NCBI GenBank assembly: GCA_018857735.1
Contig: JABMCL010002815.1
Span: forward strand, 1,300,001 to 1,364,000
DNA length: 64,000 nucleotides
Reading direction: 5' to 3'
From: Alviniconcha marisindica
Lineage: Eukaryota > Mollusca > Gastropoda > Provannidae
Both the position numbers and the translations under genes were made by a program. Below are positions 10,545-22,884 of this stretch, in pieces (the stretch's first letter is position 1; each line of letters opens with the position of its first letter). The notes beneath the pieces were generated by a model. That model made no database searches, was not told the origin of the DNA, and was given only the letters and a program-made list of their open reading frames with translations.

Positions 10545-10640
10545 GGGGAAACCTCTGACAGACTGGGTGGAGCGCATATGGGCTTTTCCGAACGCATACA
10601 TACCACCTTTTGAACTGAACTGGCCAAAACTGGTAGTTGG
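10545..10640 (+). repeat. Dispersed repeat shared with 19520-19615
   Basis: AAAGGCAACGCTGGGGAAAC ... GGAGCGCATATGGGCTTTTC ... GCATACATACCA. A close copy lies at 19520-19615, and a short piece near 49700. Confidence 0.5.
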
Positions 10641-10726
10641 TACCAAAGTCAAAACATCTGGATTTTCAGTTTGTTGTTGGGTTTTTTATGGGTTTTTTGT
10701 TTTGTTTTTGTTTCGTTGTTGTTTTT

Positions 10727-10727
<1 letters not shown>

Positions 10728-10785
<58 letters not shown>

Positions 10786-10900
10786 CGTATAGAATATCAT
10801 ATTTAGGTTAATATGTATCGTGTGAGCGCTCAGGGCGTTGATGAGCGCATGATAAATGTATTATTATTATGGAGAGAGAGAGAAAGAGAGAGAGAGAGAA
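10728..10900. repeat. GA-rich tracts around a dispersed repeat
   Basis: (GA)n at 10728-10780 and 10872-10900 flank 10781-10871, which is the inverted copy of sequence found inside the TTAA MITE at 899-1004. Confidence 0.7.
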
Positions 10901-11413
10901 ACGAGGTTTTTGTTTTGTTTTGTTTTGGTTTTTTGACATTTTTCTTGGTTTTATCTCAGTCTAGACAGTAACTGTGTTTCCTTATCGCACTGACTTAGCC
11001 GACGGGCATAATGTGTTTGATAATGATGTTGCTGATGGTGACCATGCGCCTGTAGTTTCTTCTGGGGTGGGGGGTTAGGGCGAGAGGGAGAGAGAGAGAG
11101 ATTTGGGCAGATTCACTGTGTCGAATCCTTCCTGTCAGTTTTGTGTGTGTTGGGGGCTAGGCGATGGGGAGGGGGGTGAATATGGGAGCATGGAGCTGGA
11201 GTATTTACTGATGGCCACAAGATTCGTCTTTTCTGTCAGTTGTCTCGCACTTTCGTTTCTAACTGCTCCATTCAAAAATAGACCGCAGAGTTTGATGTGC
11301 CGAAAGGTAAACACTGTTCCCTTTGGCCTAATGCGAAAAAGAGAGACTCCTTTTTTAAGCATGTAAATTTTGCTAATGCTTTGTCAGTGATATTTTTATT
11401 GTCTGTTTTCTAG

Positions 11414-11472
<59 letters not shown>

Positions 11473-11499
11473 CAACTCGGTTTTCTCTTTCTTTTTGTA

Positions 11500-12085
11500 A
11501 GTTTGTCCAACTCTTTGATTCGTGCGCTATTCACTCCCAGTGAAGAGTGACTACTACATTTCAAACTTGAAACATCTTTAAAGGAACGGACCCAGAGATT
11601 GCTAAAAACTTTTTAATCTTTTATTTTCTATGTTATCTAGCTCTCTTTTATACTCCAATGAAGAGTAACTACTGCATTTCTTAGTGAAACCTCTTTCAAG
11701 GAAGTGACCCAGACCCAGAAAAAGACTTTTATCTTTAATTCGTAAGTTATCCAATTCTCATTGACTCATCGACTACCGTATTTCAATTTGAAAGGTCTTT
11801 AAAGGAATGAACTCAGAATTGCCGCTAAAAACTTTTATTTTTCATTTTTCAAATAATCCAACTCTCACTGACTCCAACGAAGAATGACTACTGCATTTCA
11901 AACTTGAAATGCCTTTAAAGGAACGCACCCAGACTTGTCACTAAAAACTCATCCTTCATTTTCTAGGTAATCCAATTCTTAATCGGTGCGCTACTGACTC
12001 CAGTGAAGAGTGACTACTGTATTTCGGACTTGAAATGTCTTTAAAGGGAATGACCCAGACTTACCCATTAAAACCCTTTGGTGTC
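11500..12085 (+). repeat. Five-copy minisatellite, ~115-bp unit
   Basis: Five diverged units are marked by GAAGAGTGACTACTGCATTTC ... TTTAAAGGAA...GACCCAGA ... AAAACTTTTA. The array follows a (CT)n tract at 11414-11469. It has no visible coding role. Confidence 0.7.
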
Positions 12086-12330
12086 TCGGTATTTTTTCCA
12101 CATTGTCAGTGTCACCATGATATAACCGTCATGGTTGACTGGGCGTTAATCTAGCCACAGTGTTTGCGCTCATCCAACGTGTTCATACCGTATATACTGC
12201 GATTATTATTCCCAAACTGGGCATGGTTTTAGAGTTTGTACCCAAGCTGTTCATGGTACAGGAGTGTCGCTTTCCAAAAATGTGAGCTAGAGCGTGGCAG
12301 TTTTAGCGCCACTCTTGTCTCAGTATTGGT

Positions 12331-12515
12331 GCACCACAGAGTTCAGGAGCTGTGTGAAAGTCGAGGTGGCCGTCCTGGGCGTTCCGTCTTAATGAGCCTT
12401 ACGGTTTCTATGGACGTAAAGCAACATTGAATCGTGCTTCGGCACTGGTCACAGTTTGTCCCTAATATGTCAACCAACATCCGAGGACATGAAGCTCTAC
12501 ATCATCATCATCAGT
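12331..12515 (+). mobile_element. SINE-beta copy
   Basis: It starts GTTCAGGAGCTGTGTGAAAG, passes TATGGACGTAAAGCAACATT and TTTGTCCCTAATATGTCAAC, and ends in (ATC)n. It directly precedes the LINE fragment at 12535. Confidence 0.65.
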
Positions 12516-12534
12516 AGTGGTGCTAAATGTGTCA

Positions 12535-13064
<530 letters not shown>

Positions 13065-13067
13065 CCG

Positions 13068-13275
13068 TTTAGAAGACGGAGCACCACAACAACTGACGTA
13101 ACGTCGAATCTGGCGTCAGCGTGGCAATGCTACCAGCATCCGTGTCTCAGTAATGGTGCTAAATGTGTCAGTTTAGAAGACGGAGCACCACAGCAACTGA
13201 CATAACGTTTAATCTGGCGACAGCAGGCAGCTTTAACTGCCTTATACTAAATCTGACACCTGCGCCAGAGACATA
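13068..13275 (+). repeat. Two-copy tandem duplication, ~104 bp
   Basis: TTTAGAAGACGGAGCACCAC ... ACTGACGTAACGT occurs at 13068 and again at about 13171 with several substitutions. Confidence 0.65.
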
Positions 13276-13630
13276 TAATGGTTAGATTTCTACTCATTCC
13301 GATCCGCATATGTTCAGTTAACTATGGTAAAAAATATTTTTAAAAACTGCCGTACCACGTCAAAGGACAAATCCAAGGTTTGGGGTGATTTTTGACACGA
13401 TTTCCGTTAAAGCTCGCTGAGAACGATGATGTAGGTGAAACTGTGATCTGAGGGTCATAACTGCACGGAAAAAAGACATTTTCTGTCGTACCGAAAGCGT
13501 CGCCATGACGCCCAAATCACGTGACCATATGCCTACTACGTCACTCTGGGAGTCGCTGCAAAATGGCCAACTCGAGCTCCGAAGACGAAACTGATACTTT
13601 GCCCGAGAGATCCACAAGGATACAGCCGTA

Positions 13631-14020
13631 TCAGTTTGAGCCTGTCAGGCAGGATTTTGAAAGAGTACCGGAACATCGTGTCAGCTTCGAAGCAACACCC
13701 ATGCGGTATTCCATGGGGTTTGCGAAATCGCACTCACTGAAGTGTTCGCTACACAAATGGGCGTGATGCGGCGCAGCAAGAAAATCAGCTCGTTTGAATT
13801 GTATAAATTTAATCCACTTTCGCCTCACTGCGGGTCGATTGCGCGGGAGCTCGTGCATTGTTATACCTGGGGTCGTCTGCGAATTGTTACAGTTCGCAGC
13901 AACACAGTAGGCCAGCAAGGTTAACTTTTTTGTCGACCATACGCATACACAGTTTACTGAAGAATCTAAGATGGCAACCGCACTGACTCCCCAGACTGAC
14001 GTCACTTCCGGGAAAGTCAC
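13631..14020 (-). CDS. THAP-type C2CH zinc-finger ORF
   Basis: A 129-codon frame contains a THAP DNA-binding domain at about residues 39-110. The zinc ligands are Cys39, Cys44, Cys90 and His93 (C-x4-C, then C-x2-H as LCSEHF). Invariant features include Pro59, Trp69 in RRKWIKFI and the SECDF segment. THAP domains occur in animal transcription factors and in P-element-type transposases. The frame ends at TGA soon after the domain, without the usual AVPTIF-like end. It is therefore either one exon of a larger gene spliced within the domain end, or a decayed transposon or paralogue. The Met at residue 1 is only the first in frame; family proteins usually start a few residues before Cys39. No downstream exon was found. 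Confidence 0.65.
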   Translation of the reverse strand: MTFPEVTSVWGVSAVAILDSSVNCVCVWSTKKLTLLAYCVAANCNNSQTTPGITMHELPRNRPAVRRKWIKFIQFKRADFLAAPHHAHLCSEHFSECDFANPMEYRMGVASKLTRCSGTLSKSCLTGSN

Positions 14021-14221
14021 GTGACTGATGGAGAACCCGAGACTGTAGTCTCGGCCACCCTACAGAAAATAAAATCGATTAAAAACCCAATTAAACTTTT
14101 TTTTTTAATTTTTATTTCATTAAATCTGAAACTAGTGTCCCATTTGTCAATCATTTCGATGGTCATTTTGCATACTTAAAAACCTTGGACTTTTACTTTA
14201 AATGAACTTCCCACCCCACCC

Positions 14222-14268
14222 CCTTCCACCCTTCTCACACACGTGCGCACGCACACACAAACATGCAT

Positions 14269-14300
<32 letters not shown>

Positions 14301-14389
14301 ACATCTCCACACACACACACACATACACACATCTCCACACACACACACACACATACACACATCTACACACACACACATACACACACAAT

Positions 14390-14431
<42 letters not shown>
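14222..14431. repeat. (CA)n microsatellite with imperfect higher-order copies
   Basis: CA repeats punctuated by CATCTCCACA-type interruptions three times. Confidence 0.9.
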
Positions 14432-14433
<2 letters not shown>

Positions 14434-14613
14434 CCTTCCCTCCCACCACCACCATCCCTTTTCTAGCAGACATTATGGAATGATGGAGATGGCACAATAG
14501 GTTAGAAAGAGTTTCTATCGTCAAAGCTCTAAGCAAAGTTACTTTGGCAACAAAAAGAGAAGGCTGAGCTGTGAAAACATGTCCACTTCTAACCATGTGC
14601 TGGAGATGGAACG

Positions 14614-14616
<3 letters not shown>

Positions 14617-14656
<40 letters not shown>
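14617..14656. repeat. 40-nt G homopolymer
   Basis: Forty consecutive G. A further G-rich tract is at about 14890-14915. Confidence 0.9.
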
Positions 14657-14657
<1 letters not shown>

Positions 14658-15240
14658 GGAGTCTCAGTCTTGAAGCGCGTGTTATCGTTGTGCCTGCTAG
14701 ACGAAAATTCTCATAGCTCGAGAGAGCTCGATAATTTCCTACAACAAAATGTTAAACATCATGCCGCATTCTTCTTGTACCTTTTTTTTTTTTTTTTTTT
14801 AAAGTCTTTTCACATAGACTGATCTTACATTATGGGGTGGGAAAAAACCCATTCATGCCTGAGAAGAAAACAAGAAAACAGAGGGCTGGGGGGAGGGGGG
14901 GGGGGGGGGGGGGGAGGAAGGAGAGGGAAAAACAAAACAAACACACACAAGGCATTTTACCAAAGGAAAATCTCTCGTCAATCTACAAAACTGTCTGCAC
15001 CCGTTGAGTTTCCACAGAATGCACACAACGGTTGAAGCACAACGGTTGTCACGCAAAACTTTCACCTTCAGGGCAATAGCCCTAGGAGAAGTAGTAACTT
15101 GAAACTTAATAGTAATAATAATGATGATGACAACGGTCATTTCTATAGCGCCGTATCTCACTGACAAGGGCGAACACACCGCGCTTTACAAGGTCAACAA
15201 AAATGTATACATAAAACCTGGAAAATAATACAGAATCATA

Positions 15241-15276
15241 ATACACGCACGCACGCACGCACGCGCGCGCGCACAC

Positions 15277-15327
<51 letters not shown>
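15241..15327. repeat. (GCAC)n(CA)n microsatellite
   Basis: ACGC repeats followed by CA repeats, then a two-copy ~47-bp duplication (AAATAAAGTAACGGGCAGTG) at 15338-15420. Confidence 0.88.
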
Positions 15328-15328
<1 letters not shown>

Positions 15329-15559
15329 GTGCACAGAAATAAAGTAACGGGCAGTGAGAGAGAGGGGGAGGAGAGAAATAAAGTAACGGGCAGTGAGAGA
15401 GAGGGGGAGGAGAAGGAGGAGGGGGGTCAAAAGACAGAAGACAGAATTCGAAATCACTTGTTATGGTATTGATTGTAGAGGTGAGCTTTAACGCAGTTTT
15501 GAAGGCACGTGGAGGACCGAATGTAGCGGATATCAGAAGGGAGAAAATTTCATTGTTTT

Positions 15560-16551
15560 AATTATTGCTCAGTCAGCCATGCCGGTTGTATCAGGGCGAA
15601 ACGGGTAGACTATATTCTTACATAAACCTACTACAGGCTTCAAAGATCCCGGCCATTCTGCCAAAAGTGCAGGTGGCAAGTTCCAGCTAAATGCGTATGC
15701 ACCCTGTGTATGTTGCTTTGCATGAAGTGATGTGACATGGTGCATGGGCGGATGGTGTACGCATAACGCGCCGAGACGGCAGCAGTTTCACCTGGCACCA
15801 GTCATGTAACAACCAAACAGCGCTGTAAGAACACCACTTTGGTGGATCTTCAAAAACGCGCTATAAATATCTTAGTCACTCATTGAGAATCACGTGCGAC
15901 ATGAGCGCAGTGAGTCTGCACGAGAGGAGAGAATGGTGCTGTATAAAAGCGGTCAACAACAACTCTGTGGTCTCGGCAGAGAAGACCTTAATCTCCGCGT
16001 CTGCGTTAACACGCTGCAGGAACTCTGCAAGGTGAATGAACCTCTGAGTGCAGACGAAAATAAAAATAATAATATCAACAGAATCCAACCTCTTTTATTT
16101 TCTCTCTCTCTCTCTCTCACTCAATCCTCTCTTTTTTCTCCCCCCCCCCCCCCCACCTCCCCAACCTCCCCCTTTCTTCCAGTTTTGAAGTTCGTGAAGT
16201 TTGTTTTCTCTGGCTCTCAGTACTTCTTTAAAAATATAAAAATAAAATAAAAGCGGTCTCGGAACATTTCATTCAAAACGTCTAATTTCTTATCAAGTTT
16301 TCATGCAGAGGTTCTATTATGGCCGTTTTAAACTTGAAGGGTTGTTATTTATGTGGGTAGTCGGCAAGCGGCGTATTAACGTTGCGTCTCGAAAGTGTTT
16401 AGCTCTGCGATTTTTGTTGTTTTGTCTTGTTTGTTGTTGTTGTTTTGTGAGGTGTCGGTGTGTTTTAGTTTTGTTTGTTTGTTTGTGCGTGTGTATGTGT
16501 GTGTGTGTGTGCGTGTGTGTGTGTTGTGTGCGTGCGTGCGTGCGTGCGTGC

Positions 16552-16634
<83 letters not shown>

Positions 16635-17230
16635 TGTGTGTGTATTTGCGTGCGTGCGTGCGTGCGTACGTACGTACGTGCGTAAGTGTTGTGTGTGAGA
16701 GAGAGAGAGAGAGAGTGTGTGTGTGTGTTTGTGTGTGTTGAGGGGGCGGATTAAACCGATGACCTAGGACTTGCTACACTTGAAATTTTAGGTTATTACG
16801 TAAGTTAGTGCCGTCAGCATTATCCGCATTTACCAATTTCTTCTGCGAATATGTCATTATGATTATAATCACATATTATGATTGTCTTTGTTTTTTTCTT
16901 CAGAGAACGGCATCATAAAAACCAATGACAAAAATGAACGAGGAAAAATAAACAAAAATACTGAATTAGGCAGAAGGAGAAGAAAGCGATGTAAAAAAGA
17001 AAAAGAAAAGAAAAGAAGAAAAAATTCTATTTATAAATCTTGCTAAAAGAAAAGAAACAAAGCTCAAAAACCAAGTTAGCATGCCAAAAACCCGGGAAAA
17101 CCCCCCAGAAAAAAACAATATGCAAACACATAAACGGTTCAAACAATGTAAATAAGTATACGAAAGGTCTGACGAAGAGAAAAACAAAACAAAACAAAAA
17201 ACGATTCCGCTTACCTCTTCTCAGAAGTGT
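15560..17230. other. No gene seen
   Basis: Apart from the TG microsatellite and short CT and A-rich tracts, I see no coding exon or known repeat. 15600-15800 shares GCACCTGCACTTCTGGCAGA-type blocks with 9740-9920 in inverse orientation, suggesting another dispersed repeat. Confidence 0.4.
16485..16735. repeat. (TG)n(TGCG)n microsatellite
   Basis: TG repeats with TGCG and TACG blocks, ending in (GA)n and TG. Confidence 0.92.
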
Positions 17231-17814
17231 TCGTCATCGTTCAGCAGTCGTCGATTTACCCAAAACAACAAACGAAAGCAAAATGTCGAAGATGCAAAAC
17301 TTGTAATGAAACTATATCTCTCACACCTACAGAGGTTTCGTTGTGTTTTTTTGGACCCGCTGGCGGATGTATTATCACCTGGCCCAAAATACACGCACAT
17401 TGCGTTTACATGCACGTTCGACTGGCGACCGAGAAGGGTTGCATCGCGATTTTAAAGTCTAGGGTTCGCCGCCATGAACCAATACAGCCTTTTCTCGCTG
17501 CGCGTTGCAGATGCTGTCCTCGTCGTGTGTCTGTGGTTTAAGAGATTAGTGACTGGGAGAGAGTGGGGCCAGAGAGGCTTTTGCCCCGGAGAGCAGGCTC
17601 GGCCCTGTGTCTCGATTTATCTGGGGGTGTTTCTTCTTCCAGTCAGGCAAACCCACTTTGTGTCAGTGTCAGTGCAGGGTCGTTTCCTTGGAACAGCTTC
17701 TCCCTCCTCTTCCTCCTCGACCCTCTCTCTCTCTCTCTCTCTCTTCCGAATGTGCATAATGTGTTCGAGAATAAACCGTGTCGCTGAGAGACGTGAAATG
17801 ATGCTCTGGAGAGA

Positions 17815-18050
17815 GCGTGAGAGAGATTGACGGAGGGAGAGAGAGGGGGGAGGGAGAGAGAGAGGGAGGGAGAGAGAGGGGGAGGGAGAGAGGGGGGAGA
17901 GAGGGAGAGAGAGGAAGGGAGAGAGAGGGGGGAGAGAGAGAGGGAGGGGGAGAGAGAGGGGGGAGAGAGAGGGGGAGGGAGAGAGAGGGAGACGGAAAGA
18001 AAGAGAGAAAGGAAGAAAGAGAGAGAGAGAGGGGAAGAGAGAGGACAGGG
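17815..18050. repeat. GA-rich purine tract
   Basis: GAGAG/GGGAG repeats over 230 bp on the plus strand, with no coding meaning. Confidence 0.9.
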
Positions 18051-18249
18051 GTCAATAATAATGATAACGAACACTTGTCGAGCACCTCATCTCGAGGCTT
18101 GCCTCATCTCCCTCAATGGCAAATAACAGACAATGACTAATGCTAGATGGACAAATAATTGACATGCACATATATGCATATGATATCTATAATTGCACAT
18201 GTATAGTCTTTTCTTTCTTTTTTTAATTACGCCCCCTACCCCTCGCCCT

Positions 18250-18351
<102 letters not shown>

Positions 18352-18635
18352 ATAAAATATAAAGTACAGTGTTAACGCCCCTCCCTTCAGCATTTGAACG
18401 GCAAATTCCGTATTTTGTTGACGCAAATGGTTCACTTTTTAGAGCAGTAGGAAAGAATTGATGGAAGAAGCATGCCTGATGTTTGTTGCAGACTGTTGAC
18501 TCTCAGGTCAAATCTAACGCCCAGTCAACAGCAAAGGTCAGGTCAGGTCAGGTCAGGTCAGGGCGAAATACAAGTCAGCAAATCACGAGTCAGAGTGCGA
18601 TTCACTGTTCCTTTTACAAGTACATCATTTCGTGA

Positions 18636-19016
18636 CTAACGAGGATTCGAAGATAACGAGGTTGACTGAGATGAGATGATAAAAATTAAACAAGCGGAAT
18701 CCACGGCAGTAGGTGAAGCATTAAAGGCTATATTCTGATCTACTCCAGGCTGAAGGAAAGAAACAGTTGGGTCATGTACCTTCAACCAGACTGTCAGAAG
18801 TTCACTACTCGGGTGTGGACACGTGCGTAGCGCTGCCACTAAATCATTTTTGAGCTGAGAATCACCGACAAAGATTTTGCAGACACTTTTCATAATTTGC
18901 TTTTCAGGAAGCAGTCTTGCTTTTGGAGATAGGCTATCAGGTACCTGTTTTCCGGCATTTAGACGCTTTCGTTCTTCCTCCCCTCGCAGGCCACGATTGA
19001 TCAAAGGATGCTGCAT
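18636..19016 (-). CDS. Unrecognised ORF, 126 codons
   Basis: This open frame lies in a region otherwise free of obvious repeats. Its translation is of ordinary composition and contains KIFVGDSQLKNDL, which faintly recalls the GDS block of SGNH hydrolases. The rest of that fold is not visible. No splice partners were identified. Confidence 0.15.
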   Translation of the reverse strand: MQHPLINRGLRGEEERKRLNAGKQVPDSLSPKARLLPEKQIMKSVCKIFVGDSQLKNDLVAALRTCPHPSSELLTVWLKVHDPTVSFLQPGVDQNIAFNASPTAVDSACLIFIISSQSTSLSSNPR

Positions 19017-19519
19017 CAGTCAACTGTCACGGTACAGCCAAAGCCAGAAAAGCAGCGCACATAAAAAACAAACAAAAAACAAACAAACAAAAAACGAACA
19101 AAACCAAAACAACCTGCATCAGCAGGAAGTCTGCTGCAGGCCCGACACCCTCAAGATGGATGTGCCAAGCCACAGGGCCTGGGAACCTTCAGGGGTATAG
19201 ATATGTGTATAGATATAGCCTACCTGCAGCCCATTCCGGGTGCCGATTGTGCAGGGTGCTGAAAGCATTTCATCTGCAGCCAGTCAGGTTATTGTGAATT
19301 CGGTCGTGTCAGTTTCAGGCTGCAACCTCCTCTGCCAGTGTGTCTGAAGAGCGACTCAAAGTCTGATCGGGGCACATTTAAGAAACGTGTTTCCAACGTA
19401 TAACCCGTCGCAGACTAAGAAGTCTGCACCCTTCTTCGGTTAAACCCGTTTCACGCGGATTTGCGTACAGAGAGGTGCTGGCGGGTGCCATCGTCTGTCA
19501 AACGAACGTTGGAACCATT

Positions 19520-19615
19520 TCAAAGGCAACGTTGGGGAAACTACCGAAAGACGTGGTAGAGCGCATATGGGCTTTTCTGAGCGCATAGATACCATCTTGA
19601 ACTGACCAAAATCCC
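19520..19615 (+). repeat. Dispersed repeat shared with 10545-10640
   Basis: AAAGGCAACGTTGGGGAAAC ... AGAGCGCATATGGGCTTTTC, the second copy of the same unknown element. Confidence 0.5.
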
Positions 19616-19617
19616 TA

Positions 19618-19893
19618 GAGGTGTGTGTGTGTGGGGGGAGAGGGGGGGGGGGGGGGGGGGGGAGAGAGACTATACCTAACACTACATTGACGTCACGGGA
19701 ATGATTGCACAATATGGACAGCGGTGGACAGCGGTGAATGCTATGTTAACGTTTCATTAATTGTTGGGGGAAAAGTCACAAAGACAGTGTCCAGAAGCCA
19801 CTACTTTTGAAGAGAGAGGAGAGCCGAAGCTGAATCGAACCGAGGTCTTTCTGCTTACCAACCCAACGCCTTACCGCTAGGCCAAACCGGCTC
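19618..19893 (-). mobile_element. SINE-alpha, diverged
   Basis: Minus-strand head (GAGCCGGTTTGGCCTAGCGG, GGTTCGATTC) and body. The 3' end is degraded into a G/GT tract at 19620-19665. Confidence 0.7.
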
Positions 19894-20481
19894 ACATGTA
19901 CACCCACGGGTTTGTTCGTCAGACTCGTCTGTGAGCCTTCTCAAAACAGGCTTTGCTCAACAGCTACGAAATATCAAAATTAAAACTCAAGAGGTTAAAA
20001 AGATTGCTATTTATTCTGACAAAACAAAAAAATCAGTAGCGTTCTTTTTAACCTTTTATGTGTTTGGATCTTATTTTAGAACGGCTAGCAGTCGTTCTTG
20101 TCTAAGTATTTGTTGTTGTTGTTTGTTTTTTAACTCGAGAGGCCAAATCCATACAATACGAAAGCTTCTTTTTCTCTCTCTTTTTTTTCATTTTTTTTCT
20201 TCTTCAAAATACTGCTAAAATATACAAAACAGCAGACTTTGCGAACTATCCTCTGCTCTGTTCCCCCCCCCCCCCGACAATATGAAAGGTTAGCTTACTT
20301 CGGGTTTAAGACAGACACTCGTCATCGCGAAAATGACTTGCCTAATTTCATTCCTAAAACCACACGAGTATAAATATGGAACTATACAAAGGAAGAAAGA
20401 ATGCGGTGCTATGTTTCTCCTTCGTACGCATACTAAACTTACATCAGGCTGTTTGATGTTTTCTTCGATTTGTTCGCTTAC

Positions 20482-20624
20482 CGCTTCGGCTTTGAATCTT
20501 TGGCGCAGACGACAGTTGCCAGTGCGCCTCACTGCACCAGCTGACACATCCGCACTTGGAACAAGTAGTCCCCAACTAATTTCACCTTTACGAGTCAATG
20601 TCTTGCTCCAAGGGTAAATCTCAC
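20482..20624 (-). CDS. Unrecognised candidate exon
   Basis: A 143-nt open segment is bounded by a good pyrimidine tract ending CTCAG and by a GTAAGC donor. It encodes 47 whole codons beginning EIYPWSKTLTRKGEISWG, after two bases of a split codon. I do not recognise the protein and found no neighbouring exon. It may be real, part of an old repeat, or chance. Confidence 0.22.
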
Positions 20625-21164
20625 CTGAGAAAAATAGGTCTATCTGACAAAAAAGAAAATGGAAAAAAAGAAAAAAGAAAAAAAGAGGTTGTTGAAAATG
20701 GGATAAGACCAAAAGCGATAGCCATGCAGAAAAGATAGCAGATTGCGCGAGGTAAATGAACGTTCTAAATCTAGAGTCCGTGCCATTTTCAATAGCTTCC
20801 CTCCCCTTTCTACGACCTACCGGCAGAACTCTTCCGAAAATCGTAAACTCGTCTATCTTCAGACACCAGACACTCGCTGTTTGACTTTAATAACCGAGCT
20901 GCTTCAGTTTCCAGTCTCTATCTTGCGGGCAACTCGAAATAGCATCAGACGAGGTCAACGTGGCACAAAAATTGCGTACTAGGCCTGCGAATACAAAAAG
21001 GTGGCTTCTCCGACTGTAAAATGTGTACAGTTTTACAGGAGACACTGTGATTCTGATAATTCATTCTGCGGCTGTGATGTTGTGTGAAAATAAAATGGCT
21101 GAATGCTGAGGGTAGGCTTTTGTTTGTTTGTTTGTTTGTTCTTGTTGTTGTTGTTGTTTTTGGG

Positions 21165-21166
21165 GT

Positions 21167-21218
<52 letters not shown>

Positions 21219-21425
21219 GTTGTTGTTGTTGTTTTTGGTGTCTTGTTTTGTGTGTTGTTGTTTAGTTGTTTTGTGTGTTATCGCCCTAATATAACCGCAC
21301 TGGTCGACTAGGCGTAAAACACCAACTTACTTACTTACTTACGGTTGTTGTTGTTTGTTTGTTTTTGTTGTTGTTTTGCGTGTGTGATTTTGTGTGTGTG
21401 TTTGGTTTTTTGGTTGTTGTTGTTG
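21165..21425. repeat. (TG)n and (TTG)n tracts with a retroelement tail between
   Basis: (TG)n(TTG)n at 21165-21235 and TTG-rich sequence at 21340-21430 surround 21280-21342. That piece resembles a retroelement 3' end (GGCGTAAAACACCAACTTAC with TTAC repeats). Confidence 0.65.
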
Positions 21426-21921
21426 TTGTGTGTTTTTTGGGGGGGCATGTAATGAGAAAAAACTCCCTAAAACATGTCTGAAAAAGCCAGACAAAACATC
21501 CCTGGATTTAAAAAAAAAATCGTTACCATTTTATTTTATTTTTTAATGTAGGCGGGGGGGGGGGGGGGGGGGGGGGGGAGTGAGAGAGAGATTTGAACGA
21601 CATATATTACACTGAAATACACAGACTACAGTGCGTCACAACGCGCTACGGGGGCCTACTAAAACCGTGAACACAACACAAAGTAAGCTGATATATTCTG
21701 ACGCAGAGGGAAGAAAGAAGGGAGAAGAAAAAAAAATGTAATACATATACAATAGTAGGGTCTTGGGTCTTAGAGCGCCCTTTCTTATTACAAGAATATT
21801 TACTTTCAGTTTTCTTAAAGAGAAAGCAAAGTGTGTAAATATTTCCATCTGCAGTGTAAATTACCTGAGCGTCTTTTTTTTTCTTGTCTTTTTTCTCGTC
21901 TTTTTTTTTTTAAATTGAGAT

Positions 21922-22045
21922 ACATGATGATGAAGTGATGCTTAATGTCCTCAGATGTCGGCTGACATATTAGGGACAAGCTGAGACCAATGCCGAAGCA
22001 TGGTCCAATATAGTTTACGTCCACGGAAACCAGAAGGCTCATTGA
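21922..22045 (-). mobile_element. SINE-beta, 5'-truncated
   Basis: Minus-strand copy with an (ATC)n tail, the ATGTCAGCCGACATCTGAGG block and CCGTGGACGTAAAC. It is truncated at CAATGAGCC. Confidence 0.6.
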
Positions 22046-22081
22046 GATACATACATTCACGGCATTTTTATAGTGTCGAAA

Positions 22082-22180
22082 TGGTTTTTGTCACGAGTTG
22101 TTTGTACAGTGTAATGAGTTTAACACGTGTTAGAAAAATAGTGTTTTATAAGAATTATCTATTACTTTCACTTTATTGTT
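22082..22180 (+). mobile_element. LINE-like 3' tail, second copy
   Basis: GAGTTGTTTGTACAGTG and GTGTTTTATAAGAATTAT match the copy at 7980-8075. Confidence 0.45.
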
Positions 22181-22183
22181 ATT

Positions 22184-22246
<63 letters not shown>

Positions 22247-22321
22247 CTCCATCTCTCTCTCAGTCTCCCTCTCTCTCTCTCTCTCCTGGAGGCTGGCCTT
22301 CTGGAACAAAGCGCGTTGTGA

Positions 22322-22700
22322 GAAGTAAGTAAACATGGTGCTTTACGTCCACAGAAACCATAAGGCTTGTTAAGGACGGGGAAAATGGGGGAGGATGAAG
22401 GGGGTGTGGGGGGGGGGGGGGGGGGTTCAGTCGCGCGCTACGACCCGTAAAGACTGAAGAGACAGCTAAGCCACCGCCAGAACAACACAATAATAAAGGA
22501 GGAGGGCACCCCGCCCAGCACGAAGCAACATGTGTACTTCGCTAACTGCTGTTTCAACGGCTGTTGCGGAACAGTCACAGTTAAGGACAGCGTCCGAGAA
22601 GCAGCTGTCGAGGAACAACTGACTCAGCAGCAAGGCAATCCATCCTGCTATGAGAGCCCAGCTCCACCTCCCTGCTCTTGATCTCTCCTGGGCTCTCATT
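22322..22700 (-). mobile_element. Third retroposon family, copy 1
   Basis: The left part is a SINE-alpha-type 3' end (AAGTAAGTAAACATGGTGCT and TTTACGTCCACAGAAACC). The rest is a different body, shared with 52010-52430, that includes CCCAGCTCCACCTCCCT and GATCTCTCCTGGGCT. Confidence 0.5.
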
Positions 22701-22708
22701 GTGAGAAT

Positions 22709-22884
22709 TAGGTAGGTAGTGTTGCTTAATGTCCTCGGATGTCGGTTGACGTATTAGGGACAGGCTGAGACCAACGCCTAAGCATGGTTCAGTATAGCTT
22801 TACGTCCACGGAAACCAGAAGGCTCGTTAGGACGGACAGCTCAGGACGTCCACCGCGACTCTCACACAGCTCCTGAACTATGTG
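22709..22884 (-). mobile_element. SINE-beta, near full length
   Basis: Minus strand: TAGTTCAGGAGCTGTGTGAG to GACATTAAGCAACACTACCT, with an ACCT-repeat tail. Confidence 0.7.

Noticed and set aside
17643..18140. Open frames over the GA-rich tract
   Set aside because: Low-complexity purine repeat, open in several frames on both strands.
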